From the NCBI RefSeq assembly GCF_009789535.1, contig NZ_WSUT01000001.1, positions 186,001-250,000 of the forward strand: a stretch of DNA of 64,000 bases, written 5' to 3'. Below the pieces are notes generated by a model, which saw only the letters and a program-made list of their open reading frames with translations, was not told the DNA's origin and did not search any database. The stretch comes from Sphingomonas carotinifaciens (GTDB lineage: Bacteria; Pseudomonadota; Alphaproteobacteria; Sphingomonadales; Sphingomonadaceae). This document shows, in pieces, positions 44,437 through 53,992 of the stretch. The number at the start of each line of letters is the position of its first letter. Position 1 is the first letter of the stretch. The position numbers and the translations under genes are program-made.

Positions 44437-46668
44437 ATGACCAGACCAGTTTTCGGCGCGGCGCTTGCCGTGCCTTGCCTCCTGCTGACGACCATGGCGG
44501 GCGCGCAGGCGCGCGATCCTTCGACATCGGCTGTGCGGGGCGATGCGACGCCGGCGTCGACCATCGTCGTGACCGGGCAGCGCGATCCGCTGAAGCTGGA
44601 CGACTGGGCGCAGGCGGGAAGTCGTCTGGGCCTGTCGATCCGCGAGACGCCGGCCAGCGTCGAGATACTGACCCAGGACGAATTGCAGATGCGCGGCCTG
44701 CGCACCGCGCGCGAGGCGTTCAACGACGTGGTGGGGGCGATTGCGGGCAATGTGCCGGGCAATCCCGCGGTGGTGACCTTGCGCGGCTTTGCCGGCAACA
44801 CGGTGTCGATCCTGCAGGACGGGGTGCGCGTATCGGCCTCCACCGTCGTCCAGCGCGACACCAATATCTGGCATTACGACCGGGTGGAGGTGCTGAAAGG
44901 CCCGGCTTCCGTTCTGTATGGCGAGGGGGCGCTGGCCGGCGTCATCAACAAGGTGACGCGCAAGCCCGTGGCGGGGGAGCGGCATGTCGACATGCTGGTA
45001 AGTGCGGGCAGCTTCGGCACCGTGTTCGCCGCCGGTGGCGTCAACCTGCCGGTGTCGCCCGATCTCGCGGTGCGGGCGGATGCCAGTTATCAGCGGTCGG
45101 ACAGCCTGTACGATGTCGACAATAACGACAGTTTTTCGGCCGGGCTGACCGCCAGTGCGCTGTGGCGACCCGGTGATCGCCTGTCGCTCCTGATCGCGGT
45201 GGAGCATTTCGAGGACCGCTACGACGCCACCTATCAGGGATTGCCGCTGATCCCGGCGGCCTTTGCACTGCAGCCGACCGATGCCGTGCACTCGAACAGC
45301 GGACTGGTCGCCGACCGGGCCCTGCGCCGGCGCAACTACAACCCGCTCGGCGCCTATTCGGGCAGCAACGAGACGACGCTGCGCACCCGGCTGGACTGGC
45401 AGGTGGCGGGCGGCTGGACGCTGGCGATCGACCTGACCGGCTATACCGCCGACCGCGCCTTCCTGCTGGCGGACAATCAGGTGTTCCGGGCGCCGAGCGC
45501 CGGCTTTCCGAACGGCAGCTTCATCCAGAGCTATCAGGATTTCCGACACGATCACCGCTTCTGGAATGCGCGCGGGGTGATCGGTCATGACGGCCCCGTT
45601 GCGGGCCTGCGCAATCGCTTCAGCCTGGGGGTGGAGCATAACGACACCGATTTCAGCAGCCTGCGCCGGCAGGCGCCGACGAGCGCGCTACCCGCCGTCG
45701 ATGTCCGCCGCCCGGCGGTGGTGCCGCCCCCGACCTCGCCCGCGATCTTCACCAGCGGCGACGTCACGTTCGACTCGCGGCTGAAACAGACCTCCGTCTT
45801 TGCGGAGGATGCGCTGAACCTGACGAACACATGGTTGCTGGTGGGCGGCGTGCGCTGGGATCACATGGCGCTCGACCGCGCGACGATCCAGAATGTCGGC
45901 GGGGCGGTGGACCGCAACAGCCCGACCTTCGACCCGGTATCCTGGCGCGCGGGCACCACCTGGGACGTGGTGCCGGGGGTCACGCTCTACGGGCAATATA
46001 CCACCGCGGTGTCGCCCGTATCCTCGATCCTGCTGGCGTCGGTGGGGAATAGCCGGTTTCGGTTGACCAGGGGGCGCGCGTATGAGGCGGGGTTCAAGGC
46101 GAGCGGGTGGAGCGGCCGGGGGAGCGTGACCGGGGCGGCGTACCGTATCGAGCAGCGGGACATATTGACGCGCGATCCAAGCGACCCGGCGCGGTCGGTG
46201 CAAGGCGGTCGCCAGTCGTCGCAAGGCGTGGAGTTGAGCGCGGTGGTGATGCCGGCCAGGGGGATGCGGCTGGCGGGGGGGGCGTCCTATGTCGAGGCGC
46301 GGTACGATGCGCTGTCCGAACTGGTGGGCGGGGTGCGGGTCGACCGGAGCGGCAACCGGCCGGTCAACGTGCCTGCCACCACCCTCAACGCCTCCGCGCT
46401 CTATACCACCCGGGGCGGGGTGTCGCTGGGCGGGTTCGTGCGCCATGCCGGGGCCTTCTTCACCGATACCGCGAATACGATCAGGGTGGCGGGGCATGCG
46501 GTGGTCGATGCCAGCCTGTCCCTGCCCGTCACGGCGCAGGCGACGGTTTCGGTGCGCGGACGCAACCTGACCGATGCGTTCTACGGCGAATATTCCGGCT
46601 ATCCCAGCACCAACGTCTATATCGGCGCACCGCGATCGTTCGAGGTCGCGCTGGCGGCGCGGTTCTGA
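44437..46668 (+). CDS. TonB-dependent siderophore/metal-complex receptor
   Basis: 743 residues. Signal peptide (AALAVPCLLLTTMAGAQA), TonB-box-like TIVVTGQRD, plug domain (IRETPASVEILTQDELQMRG, VVTLRGFAGNTVSILQDGVR, RVEVLKGPASVLYGEGALAG) typical of siderophore receptors, and a barrel ending ...VALAARF. It overlaps the PepSY gene by TGATG. Together with DUF2946 this is a probable iron- or copper-chelate uptake unit. Confidence 0.9.
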   Translation: MTRPVFGAALAVPCLLLTTMAGAQARDPSTSAVRGDATPASTIVVTGQRDPLKLDDWAQAGSRLGLSIRETPASVEILTQDELQMRGLRTAREAFNDVVGAIAGNVPGNPAVVTLRGFAGNTVSILQDGVRVSASTVVQRDTNIWHYDRVEVLKGPASVLYGEGALAGVINKVTRKPVAGERHVDMLVSAGSFGTVFAAGGVNLPVSPDLAVRADASYQRSDSLYDVDNNDSFSAGLTASALWRPGDRLSLLIAVEHFEDRYDATYQGLPLIPAAFALQPTDAVHSNSGLVADRALRRRNYNPLGAYSGSNETTLRTRLDWQVAGGWTLAIDLTGYTADRAFLLADNQVFRAPSAGFPNGSFIQSYQDFRHDHRFWNARGVIGHDGPVAGLRNRFSLGVEHNDTDFSSLRRQAPTSALPAVDVRRPAVVPPPTSPAIFTSGDVTFDSRLKQTSVFAEDALNLTNTWLLVGGVRWDHMALDRATIQNVGGAVDRNSPTFDPVSWRAGTTWDVVPGVTLYGQYTTAVSPVSSILLASVGNSRFRLTRGRAYEAGFKASGWSGRGSVTGAAYRIEQRDILTRDPSDPARSVQGGRQSSQGVELSAVVMPARGMRLAGGASYVEARYDALSELVGGVRVDRSGNRPVNVPATTLNASALYTTRGGVSLGGFVRHAGAFFTDTANTIRVAGHAVVDASLSLPVTAQATVSVRGRNLTDAFYGEYSGYPSTNVYIGAPRSFEVALAARF

Positions 46669-47756
46669 TGCGCCTGTTCGCACGGCGCCTGCATCTGTGG
46701 CTGGGCCTGGGGCTGGGTGGGCTGTTCGCGCTGCTCGGCCTGACGGGGTCGGCGCTGGTCTTCTACACGGGGATCGACGCCGCGCTGCACCCGGCGGTGC
46801 GAGTGGAGCACGGCGCGCCTGCGCCCGATGCGGGGTCGCCGGTATGGGACGTCGCATTGGCGACGGGGATGCAGAGCCGGCATCATCCCGGCGGCAAATG
46901 GACGTTCGAGGTGACGGGGGAGGGCGGGCCGATCGCGGCGCGCTATTATCCCGCCCCCGGCCATCACGGCGACCGCGAGATGATCTGGTTCTCCGCCGAC
47001 GGCAAACGGATCGTGCGCGCCGAGCCTTGGGGCGGTTACCTGATGAGCTGGCTGTACCAGCTTCACATGCAGTTGCTGGCCGGCGAGATCGGACATCAAC
47101 TGGTCGGCTGGTCCGGCGTGGCGATGCTGGTGCTGCTGGTCACCGGCATCTGGGTGTGGTGGCCGCGGGGGGAATGGCGCAAGGCATTGGCGTTCAAGCG
47201 CCACGCCGCGCCGATCCGCCGGTTGCGCGACCTGCACAAGCTGTCCGGCCTGTGGAGCATGGCGTTGCTGTTCGTGCTGGTCGCGACCGGGGTGCTGCTC
47301 GCCCTGCCCAGCGTTGCCCAGGCGGTGTTCGCGCCCGCCGACATCCCGGAGCCCCATGGCGCCGCCACCGGGGCACGGCGGATCCCGATCGTCCGCGCGC
47401 TGGCGGTGGCGCAGCGGGCGCTGCCCGACGGACGGCTGACCTTCTTCGACGTGCCGATGACGCCCGAGGCACCGCTGCGCATGCGTTTCCAGGTGCCGGG
47501 CGACCCGCATCCGCGCTTTCCCGGCAGCTATGTGTTCGTCGATCAGGGAACCGGTGCGGTGCTGGCGGTCCATGACGTGCGGCGGGGCGGGCGGGGCACG
47601 AGGCTGGCGGCCTGGATCCGGACCCTGCATGACGGCACGGTCGGTGGGGTGGCGACACGGATCCTGGCGGTGGTGCTGGGGCTGGTGCCGGCCATGCTGT
47701 TCGCCACCGGGGTCCTTCACTGGCTGCGCCGGCGCCGGGCGCATACGAAGCCTTGA
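46668..47756 (+). CDS. PepSY-associated membrane protein (ferric reductase-like)
   Basis: 362 residues with four membrane helices (~10-33, ~142-165, ~197-220, ~330-350) and PepSY-type periplasmic loops. Motifs: LHLWLGLGLGGLFALLGLTG, YQLHMQLLAGEIGHQLVGWS, DLHKLSGLWSMALLFVLVAT. Conserved His in helices suggest heme or metal reduction. Proteins of this type sit after siderophore receptors and probably reduce the metal of the imported complex. Start in the TGATG overlap at 46668. Confidence 0.85.
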   Translation: MRLFARRLHLWLGLGLGGLFALLGLTGSALVFYTGIDAALHPAVRVEHGAPAPDAGSPVWDVALATGMQSRHHPGGKWTFEVTGEGGPIAARYYPAPGHHGDREMIWFSADGKRIVRAEPWGGYLMSWLYQLHMQLLAGEIGHQLVGWSGVAMLVLLVTGIWVWWPRGEWRKALAFKRHAAPIRRLRDLHKLSGLWSMALLFVLVATGVLLALPSVAQAVFAPADIPEPHGAATGARRIPIVRALAVAQRALPDGRLTFFDVPMTPEAPLRMRFQVPGDPHPRFPGSYVFVDQGTGAVLAVHDVRRGGRGTRLAAWIRTLHDGTVGGVATRILAVVLGLVPAMLFATGVLHWLRRRRAHTKP

Positions 47757-47807
47757 TGTCGATCAACTGTTTTCAGCGCCCCGGCTTTGCGCTAGATCGG
47801 CGTCGCT

Positions 47808-50360
47808 TTGTCGGACCATCGCACCATAGTACCGGAATCGAGCGTCGCCGAGCGTAACCGGCCGGGTTTCCTGACAGGCGGAGGCGCGTGCGCGCGGCTG
47901 ATCGAGCACCGGGACTGGTCGCGCACCCCGCTCGGGCCGATCGAGAACTGGGACCAGGCGCTGCGCACCGCGACCGCGATCCTGCTGCGCTCGCCGGTGC
48001 CGATCGTGATGCTGTGGGGCGCCGACGGGGTGATGCTCTACAACGATGCCTATTCGGTCTTCGCCGGGGCACGCCACCCTGAGCTGCTCGGCTCCAACGT
48101 GCGCGAGGGATGGGCCGAGGTCGCCGACTTCAACGACCATGTGATGAAGGTCGGGCTGGCCGGGGGCACGCTGCATTATCACGACCAGGAATTGACACTG
48201 TACCGCCATGGGCGGCCCGAGCAGGTGTGGATGGACCTGGACTATTCCCCCGTCCTCGACAGCGAGGGGGTGCCGGCCGGGGTGATCTGCTTCCTGGCGG
48301 AGACGACGGCGCGGGTGGAGGGGGAGCGGCGCACCGCCTTCCTGCTGGCGCTGTCCGATGCGCTTCGCCCGCTCGACACACGCGCCGCGATCACCAGCAT
48401 GGCCTCGGAACGGCTGGGGGAATGGCTGGGCGCCAGCCGGGTTTTCTATGCCGAGATCGCCGACGGGCACATGACGGTGGAATGCGATTATGCGCGCGGT
48501 GTGCCCACTATTGTCGGCCATCATTCGCTGGAGGCGTTCGGGCCGGACCTGCTCGGCGCATACCGGGCAGGGGTGCCGGTCGTCTCCTATGACGTGCCGG
48601 GCGATCCGCGGCTGAACGACGAGGCGCGCGGCGGGCTCGCCGATCGGCGGGTGGGCGCGTTCATCGACGTCATCCTGTTCAACGAAAGCCGGTGGGTGGG
48701 CATCCTGGCGGTGCAGTCCGCCACCCCGCGCAACTGGACCGCGGCGGAGGAAAGCCTGGTCCAGGAGGTCGGCGAGCGGGTGAAGTCCGCAGTCGAGCGG
48801 GCGCGTGCCGCCGAAGACTTGCGCACGCTCAACGAAACGCTGGAAGAACAGGTGACGGCACGGTCGGCGGAGCGCGACCGGCTGTGGTACCTGTCGCAGG
48901 ACATGCTGGCGCGCGCCGATTATGCCGGCATGATGTCCGCGGTCAGCCCGGCCTGGTCGCGGATGCTCGGCTGGAGCGAGGCGGAGCTGCTGGATCGCGG
49001 CTATGCCAGCTTCATGCATCCCGAGGATGCGCCCCCGACACTGGCGGCGATCGCGCACATGGCCGAGACGCGGCAGCCGACCCGGTTCGAAAACCGGATC
49101 GCGACGCGTGGTGGCGGCTGGAAACATATCGAATGGACGGTTTCGCCCGAGACGGACGGCGTGAACTTCGTCGCGGTCGGCCGCGACCTGAGCGATGCCA
49201 AGGCGCGGGAGGTGGCACTGGCGGCGGCGCAGGAAGCCCTGCGACAGAGTCAGAAGATGGAGGCGATGGGCAGCCTGACCGGGGGCGTCGCGCATGATTT
49301 CAACAATCTGCTGACCCCGATCATCGGCTCGCTCGACATGCTGGTGCGCAAAGGGGTGGGCAGCGAGCGCGAGCGCCGCCTGATCGAGGGCGCGCTGCAA
49401 TCGGCCGAGCGTGCCAAGACCCTGGTCCAGCGCCTGCTGGCGTTTGCCCGGCGCCAGCCGCTGCAGCCGGTGGCGGTCGACGTGGCCCGGATCGTGGACA
49501 GCATGGCCGGGCTGATCGGATCGACGCTGGGGCCGACCATCGCCGTCGAGACCGCGCTGGCACCCGACCTGCCGCCGGCGCGCGCCGACCTGAACCAGCT
49601 TGAGATGGCGCTCCTGAACCTGGCGGTGAACGCCCGCGATGCGATGCCCGATGGCGGACGGCTGACCATCGCCGCCGCCCGCGAAAGCGTGCGCAAGGGC
49701 GACGGGCGCGACGTTCCGCCAGGCCATTATGTCCGGTTGGGCGTCGCCGATACCGGTTCCGGCATGGATGCCGAAACGGTGAAGCGCGCGATCGAGCCGT
49801 TCTTTTCCACCAAGGGGATCGGCAAGGGCACCGGCCTCGGCCTGTCGATGGTGCATGGCCTGACCGCGCAGCTGGGCGGCGGGCTGACGATCGACAGTGC
49901 GGTCGGCGCGGGTACGACGATCAGCCTGTGGCTGCCGATCAGCGCCACCGCGGTCAGCGACGACGAGCCGCTCCTCGAGGCCGCGCCGGCCTTGCAGGCG
50001 GTGGGCACAGCACTGCTGGTCGACGACGAGGATCTGGTGCGGATGAGCACCGCCGAGATGCTCGCCGATTTCAGCTATGCGGTGGTGGAGGCGACGTCGG
50101 CGGAAGAAGCGCTGCGGCTGCTGTCCGCCGGGCTGGAGCCCGATATCCTGGTCACCGACCATCTGATGCAGGGGATGAGCGGGGCCGAGCTGGCGCGCCT
50201 GTTGAAGACGACGCATCCGGAGCTGCCGGTGCTGATCGTATCGGGCTATGCCGAGGAAGACGGCATCGATGCCGATATGCCACGGCTGACCAAGCCGTTC
50301 CGCAATGCGGATCTGGCCGCCAGCCTGGCGGCGCTGTCGGTGCCTGCCCGGATCGGGTGA
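47808..50360 (+). CDS. Hybrid sensor histidine kinase (PAS-GAF-PAS-HisKA-HATPase-REC)
   Basis: 850 residues, no membrane segment. PAS (~40-165), GAF (~175-335), a short coiled coil, PAS (~360-475), HisKA with His near 495 in GGVAHDFNNLLTPI, HATPase boxes (NLAVNARDAM, GVADTGSGMD, GIGKGTGLGLSMVHG) and a receiver (~735-845) with Asp in ILVTDHLMQGMSG and Lys in LTKPFRN. Start: an in-frame stop at 47793 leaves TTG 47808 as the only start before the first PAS domain. Its GAF module closely resembles that of the kinase at 60824. Confidence 0.88.
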   Translation: MSDHRTIVPESSVAERNRPGFLTGGGACARLIEHRDWSRTPLGPIENWDQALRTATAILLRSPVPIVMLWGADGVMLYNDAYSVFAGARHPELLGSNVREGWAEVADFNDHVMKVGLAGGTLHYHDQELTLYRHGRPEQVWMDLDYSPVLDSEGVPAGVICFLAETTARVEGERRTAFLLALSDALRPLDTRAAITSMASERLGEWLGASRVFYAEIADGHMTVECDYARGVPTIVGHHSLEAFGPDLLGAYRAGVPVVSYDVPGDPRLNDEARGGLADRRVGAFIDVILFNESRWVGILAVQSATPRNWTAAEESLVQEVGERVKSAVERARAAEDLRTLNETLEEQVTARSAERDRLWYLSQDMLARADYAGMMSAVSPAWSRMLGWSEAELLDRGYASFMHPEDAPPTLAAIAHMAETRQPTRFENRIATRGGGWKHIEWTVSPETDGVNFVAVGRDLSDAKAREVALAAAQEALRQSQKMEAMGSLTGGVAHDFNNLLTPIIGSLDMLVRKGVGSERERRLIEGALQSAERAKTLVQRLLAFARRQPLQPVAVDVARIVDSMAGLIGSTLGPTIAVETALAPDLPPARADLNQLEMALLNLAVNARDAMPDGGRLTIAAARESVRKGDGRDVPPGHYVRLGVADTGSGMDAETVKRAIEPFFSTKGIGKGTGLGLSMVHGLTAQLGGGLTIDSAVGAGTTISLWLPISATAVSDDEPLLEAAPALQAVGTALLVDDEDLVRMSTAEMLADFSYAVVEATSAEEALRLLSAGLEPDILVTDHLMQGMSGAELARLLKTTHPELPVLIVSGYAEEDGIDADMPRLTKPFRNADLAASLAALSVPARIG

Positions 50361-50987
50361 GGCGACCGGCGCCGCGATGCGCCGATCGATGACGACGGTG
50401 TCTTTTCGCCGATCCCGGTTGCCGTAGAACAAGGCCGGGCAGGGGAGCGCAGCGCGTGGCATGCATGGGCGCGCCGGTGTGCGGGCGCGGCTGTCTCTTT
50501 TCACCGATCGGCCTGCGTGATCGAGGGGGGTGACAGGGTTGTCGTGATCCGATCGTCAGGCCGCCAAGGCATTGCCGCGGGCAGAGCCATGGGGCCGGTG
50601 ACCGACATTTCTTTCCGGCGCTTTGCAGGTACGTAATCGTACATTGCGAGAAAACTTGTCCGCAGATGCGTCGATTTACCCCCCATCCGCGTATCTGCTG
50701 TGTCGGGAGTCCACAGGGAAGGCGGTACTTCGACGATCCGGTCTGCCATAGTTGATAACGAAGTTCGGCTCCGCTTGTCGTAAGCATCAAAGATCATCTT
50801 TACCGTACATGTTGAATATATCGTTGACTGAAACAGCTCATGCTCTGCGGTAAAGCCGCGGAGCTATCGTTGTTTGGCAAATCTGTGATTTATAAGTTTT
50901 TGTAAATCTGAGTTAGTTGCTATTGCAAAGTTGAAATTCGTCATGTTACGCACATCGTTACAAGAATAAGTGACTAGGAGATGCGTA
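50361..50987. other. Intergenic region with AT-rich leader of the ferritin-like gene
   Basis: 627 bp. The first ~350 bp are GC-rich with only overlapping chance frames; a minus-strand frame at 50501-50797 has no recognisable content. From ~50740 to 50980 the sequence is distinctly AT-rich, then AGGAG precedes the ferritin-like start. A long untranslated leader or promoter region is likely. Confidence 0.5.
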
Positions 50988-51971
50988 ATGGGCAATCAGA
51001 TCGATCCGATAATTGATGCGCTCGAATCGCGTGCTGAAAGGCGCAATGACCGTCGCGCTTTCTTCACGGCTGCATTGGGCGCGGCGGCGGTGGGCACGGC
51101 CTTCGCCTATTCCGATCCGGCAAAAGCGCAGGCAGCGGTTACCGATGCCGACATATTGAACTTCGCGCTGAACCTCGAATATCTGGAAGCGCAATTCTAC
51201 CTCTATGCGGTAAATGGCACAGGTCTTCCGGCCGCGTTGACCGCGGCCGGGTCGGGCACGGCGGGGGGAACGGTCACGGGCGGTGCCCGCGTCGATTTCA
51301 CCAGCGACCCGAATGTCGGTGCCTATGCGCGCGAGATCGCCGCGGACGAGCAGGCCCATGTCCAGTTCCTGCGCACCGCATTGGGAAGTGCGGCCGTGGC
51401 GATGCCCAACATCAACATCTCCGGTGCCGCCAATGGTCCGTTCACCGCAGCGGCCCGGGCCGCAGGCGTCGTGGGCGCCACCGAAACCTTCGACCCCTAT
51501 GCCAATCCGAACAACTTCCTGCTGGGCGCCTTCATCTTCGAGGATGTCGGGGTGACCGCCTACAAGGGCGCGGCACCGCTCATCACCAACAAGACGTTTC
51601 TGGAAGCGGCGGCCGGTATCCTTGCGGTCGAGGCGTATCATGCGGCGATCGTGCGCACGACGCTCTATGCCAAGGGCATTCCGGCGTTGATCGATGCGAC
51701 CGAGCGGATCTCAAACGCCCGCGACGCGCTGGACGGCAGCCCGGCCGAAGACCGGATCCGTGGCATCGGTCCGGACAGCGATCAGGGCATCGCGCCGTCG
51801 GGCAGCGACAACACGCTGACCTCCAACATCGCGCCGCTGAACGTCAACGGGCTGGCCTATAGCCGGACGCCCGGTCAGGTCCTGAACATCGTCTATCTGA
51901 ACGCGGCCACCACCACCATGGGCGGGTTCTTCCCCAATGGCGTGACCGGCAGCATCCGATCGACCACGTGA
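50988..51971 (+). CDS. Ferritin-like domain protein 1 (Tat-exported)
   Basis: 327 residues from ATG 50988 (TAGGAG upstream). Tat-like signal ([20 protein letters not shown], cleavage near AQA). Ferritin_2-like four-helix domain: [20 protein letters not shown] and [20 protein letters not shown] carry ExxH-like iron ligands, and [20 protein letters not shown] carries the third ligand set. It resembles desiccation-related PCC13-62-type proteins. 45 bp before a close paralogue. Confidence 0.82.
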   Translation: MGNQIDPIIDALESRAERRNDRRAFFTAALGAAAVGTAFAYSDPAKAQAAVTDADILNFALNLEYLEAQFYLYAVNGTGLPAALTAAGSGTAGGTVTGGARVDFTSDPNVGAYAREIAADEQAHVQFLRTALGSAAVAMPNINISGAANGPFTAAARAAGVVGATETFDPYANPNNFLLGAFIFEDVGVTAYKGAAPLITNKTFLEAAAGILAVEAYHAAIVRTTLYAKGIPALIDATERISNARDALDGSPAEDRIRGIGPDSDQGIAPSGSDNTLTSNIAPLNVNGLAYSRTPGQVLNIVYLNAATTTMGGFFPNGVTGSIRSTT

Positions 51972-52016
51972 GCGTCCCGCCACGTCCAGATGCCCTGACC
52001 TATCCTTTCATCCGGG

Positions 52017-53036
52017 ATGACTCTCATGATTGATCATCGCAAAGCGCTCGATATCCTCGCCGCAGCCGACGCGCGTCGCGCCGCCCGGCGACAGTTCCTC
52101 AAGGTCGCCGGCGGCAGCACCCTTGCCCTTGGCGGCGCGACCCTCTTGTCCGGCTGCTTCGATTCCGAGGGCGACGATGCCCCGATGCCGACGCCCACCC
52201 CCACCCCGGCGCCGCCCGCGGTCACCGACAGCGACATCCTGAACCTGGCGCTGAACCTCGAATATCTGGAAGCGCAATATTACCTGTTCGCGGTCAACGG
52301 CACCGGCCTTCCCGCCAGCCAGACCGCCAGCGGCACGGGCGCGGCGGGTGGCACCGTCACCGGCGGCGCGCAGGTGAATTTCACCGGCGACCCGCTGATC
52401 GGCGCCTATGCCCGCGAAATTGCGGCGGACGAGGCGGCGCACGTCGCCTTTCTGCGCACCGCGCTGGGATCGGCGGCGATCGCCATGCCCAACATCAACA
52501 TTTCGGGCGATGCCAGCGGCGCCTTCACCGCGGCCGCGCGGGCGGCGGGCGTGGTCGGGGCCACCGAGACGTTCAACCCTTATGCCAACCCCAACAACTT
52601 CCTGCTGGGTGCCTATCTGTTCGAAGATGTCGGGGTCACCGCCTACAAGGGCGCGGCGCCGCTGTTGACGAGCAAGGTCTTCCTGGAGGCGGCAGCCGGC
52701 ATCCTGGCGGCAGAGGCCTATCATGCCGGTCTGGTGCGGACCGTGCTGTACGCGCGCGGCGTCGGTACCGCGGCGCTGCTGACGGCGAGCAGCCGCATCT
52801 CGGACGCGCGCGACGCGCTCGACCAGGGTGGCGATACCGATCAGGGGCTTACCACCGCGGCCGGAGCCGCCAACATCGTTCCGGCCGACGAGAACGCGAT
52901 CGCCTATAGCCGCAACAGCCGTCAGGTGCACAACATCGTCTATCTGAACACCAACGGCGCGAACCTGAACGGGGGCGGCTTCTTCCCCAACGGGACCAAC
53001 AACCCCAATCCGACGCTTCGCGTGGGACTGCCCTGA
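52017..53036 (+). CDS. Ferritin-like domain protein 2 (Tat lipoprotein)
   Basis: 339 residues; ATG 52017, or ATG 52026, both possible. Twin-arginine motif ARRQFLKVAGG followed by a lipobox (LLSGC), then a Pro/Thr linker and the same ferritin_2-like domain as the gene before it ([60 protein letters not shown]). The pair is a tandem duplication in which one copy is soluble and this one lipid-anchored. Confidence 0.83.
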   Translation: MTLMIDHRKALDILAAADARRAARRQFLKVAGGSTLALGGATLLSGCFDSEGDDAPMPTPTPTPAPPAVTDSDILNLALNLEYLEAQYYLFAVNGTGLPASQTASGTGAAGGTVTGGAQVNFTGDPLIGAYAREIAADEAAHVAFLRTALGSAAIAMPNINISGDASGAFTAAARAAGVVGATETFNPYANPNNFLLGAYLFEDVGVTAYKGAAPLLTSKVFLEAAAGILAAEAYHAGLVRTVLYARGVGTAALLTASSRISDARDALDQGGDTDQGLTTAAGAANIVPADENAIAYSRNSRQVHNIVYLNTNGANLNGGGFFPNGTNNPNPTLRVGLP

Positions 53037-53058
53037 TCCTCACGGCCAAGCGATGATC

Positions 53059-53084
53059 GGGAGGGGGCCCATGTGCCCCCTCCC
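53059..53084 (+). terminator. Hairpin terminator after the ferritin-like pair
   Basis: GGGAGGGGGC (53059-53068) pairs perfectly with GCCCCCTCCC (53075-53084) across a 6-base loop; no T-run follows. Confidence 0.5.
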
Positions 53085-53106
53085 ATGCAGCGATTGAAGG
53101 GAGTAG

Positions 53107-53952
53107 ATGATGAAACTGACGGGTTTTCTTGGCGCCGCGACGGCGCTCGTGATCGCCGCGCCGGCGATGGCGCAGGATGCGGACCGGGGGTTCAACGGCA
53201 TCTATGTCGGCGCCGCCGGTGGCTATGACGTGCAGCCGAACGATGTCGGCTCCGGCGTGTTGTTCGACCGGAACCTGGACGGGCAATATGGCGACGTGGT
53301 CCGCACCGGATCGGGCGCCAATGCCTTCTCGCCGGGCTTCTGCAATGGCCAGGCGCGCAACCAGCTCAGCCCGGCCGCGGGCGGCAGCTGCGCCAACGAC
53401 AAGGACGACTGGGCCTATTACGGGCGGATCGGTGCCGATGCGCAGCGCGGGCGCATCGTGGTCGGCATCGTCGGCGAGTTCGGCACGACCAACATCACCG
53501 ACGGCGTCTCGGCCTTTTCCAGCACCCCGGCGAGCTATGTGTTCAACCGCGGCATCGACTGGGAGGCCGGCATCCGCGGGCGCGTCGGCTTCACGCCCAA
53601 CGACACCACGCTGTTCTATGGCGCCTTCGGCCCCGGCTACGCCCGGATCGACCGCGCCTTCGGATCGACCAACACGACCAACACCTTTACCGGCAGCGGC
53701 AAGCGCAATCAGTTCGGCATCCAGGGTGGCGGCGGCATCGAGCAGCGGATCGGCGAGCACCTGTCGATCGGGCTTGAATATGTCTATCACCAGTATCAGG
53801 ACAACGATTATGTCGTCCGCGCGACCGGCGCGGCCGGGACGACGTTCACCAATGCGGCCAATGGCGGGAGCACGTCGGGAACCGACTTCATCCGCACCGA
53901 CGACAAGTTCCGGTGGCACTCGATGCGGGCCACGGTGGGCTTCCGCTTCTGA
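53107..53952 (+). CDS. Outer-membrane beta-barrel protein
   Basis: 281 residues; AAGGGAG precedes ATGs at 53107 and 53110. Signal peptide (LGAATALVIAAPAMAQ) and an OmpA/OmpW-like eight-strand barrel: GIYVGAAGGYDVQ, DWAYYGRIGADAQ, GIRGRVGFTPNDT, LSIGLEYVYHQY and the closing MRATVGFRF with terminal Phe. Porin or adhesin-like surface protein; the ligand is unknown. Single gene between two hairpins. Confidence 0.8.
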   Translation: MMKLTGFLGAATALVIAAPAMAQDADRGFNGIYVGAAGGYDVQPNDVGSGVLFDRNLDGQYGDVVRTGSGANAFSPGFCNGQARNQLSPAAGGSCANDKDDWAYYGRIGADAQRGRIVVGIVGEFGTTNITDGVSAFSSTPASYVFNRGIDWEAGIRGRVGFTPNDTTLFYGAFGPGYARIDRAFGSTNTTNTFTGSGKRNQFGIQGGGGIEQRIGEHLSIGLEYVYHQYQDNDYVVRATGAAGTTFTNAANGGSTSGTDFIRTDDKFRWHSMRATVGFRF

Positions 53953-53957
53953 CGGAC

Positions 53958-53988
53958 GATCTGGGCCCACCCGGAGTGGGCCCAGATC
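53958..53988. terminator. Strong hairpin between the barrel gene and the ABC operon
   Basis: A perfect 13 bp stem, GATCTGGGCCCAC / GTGGGCCCAGATC, with loop CCGGA, lies 5 bases after the barrel stop and 4 bases from the end of the convergent permease gene, so it can serve both strands. Confidence 0.7.
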
Positions 53989-53992
53989 GCGC

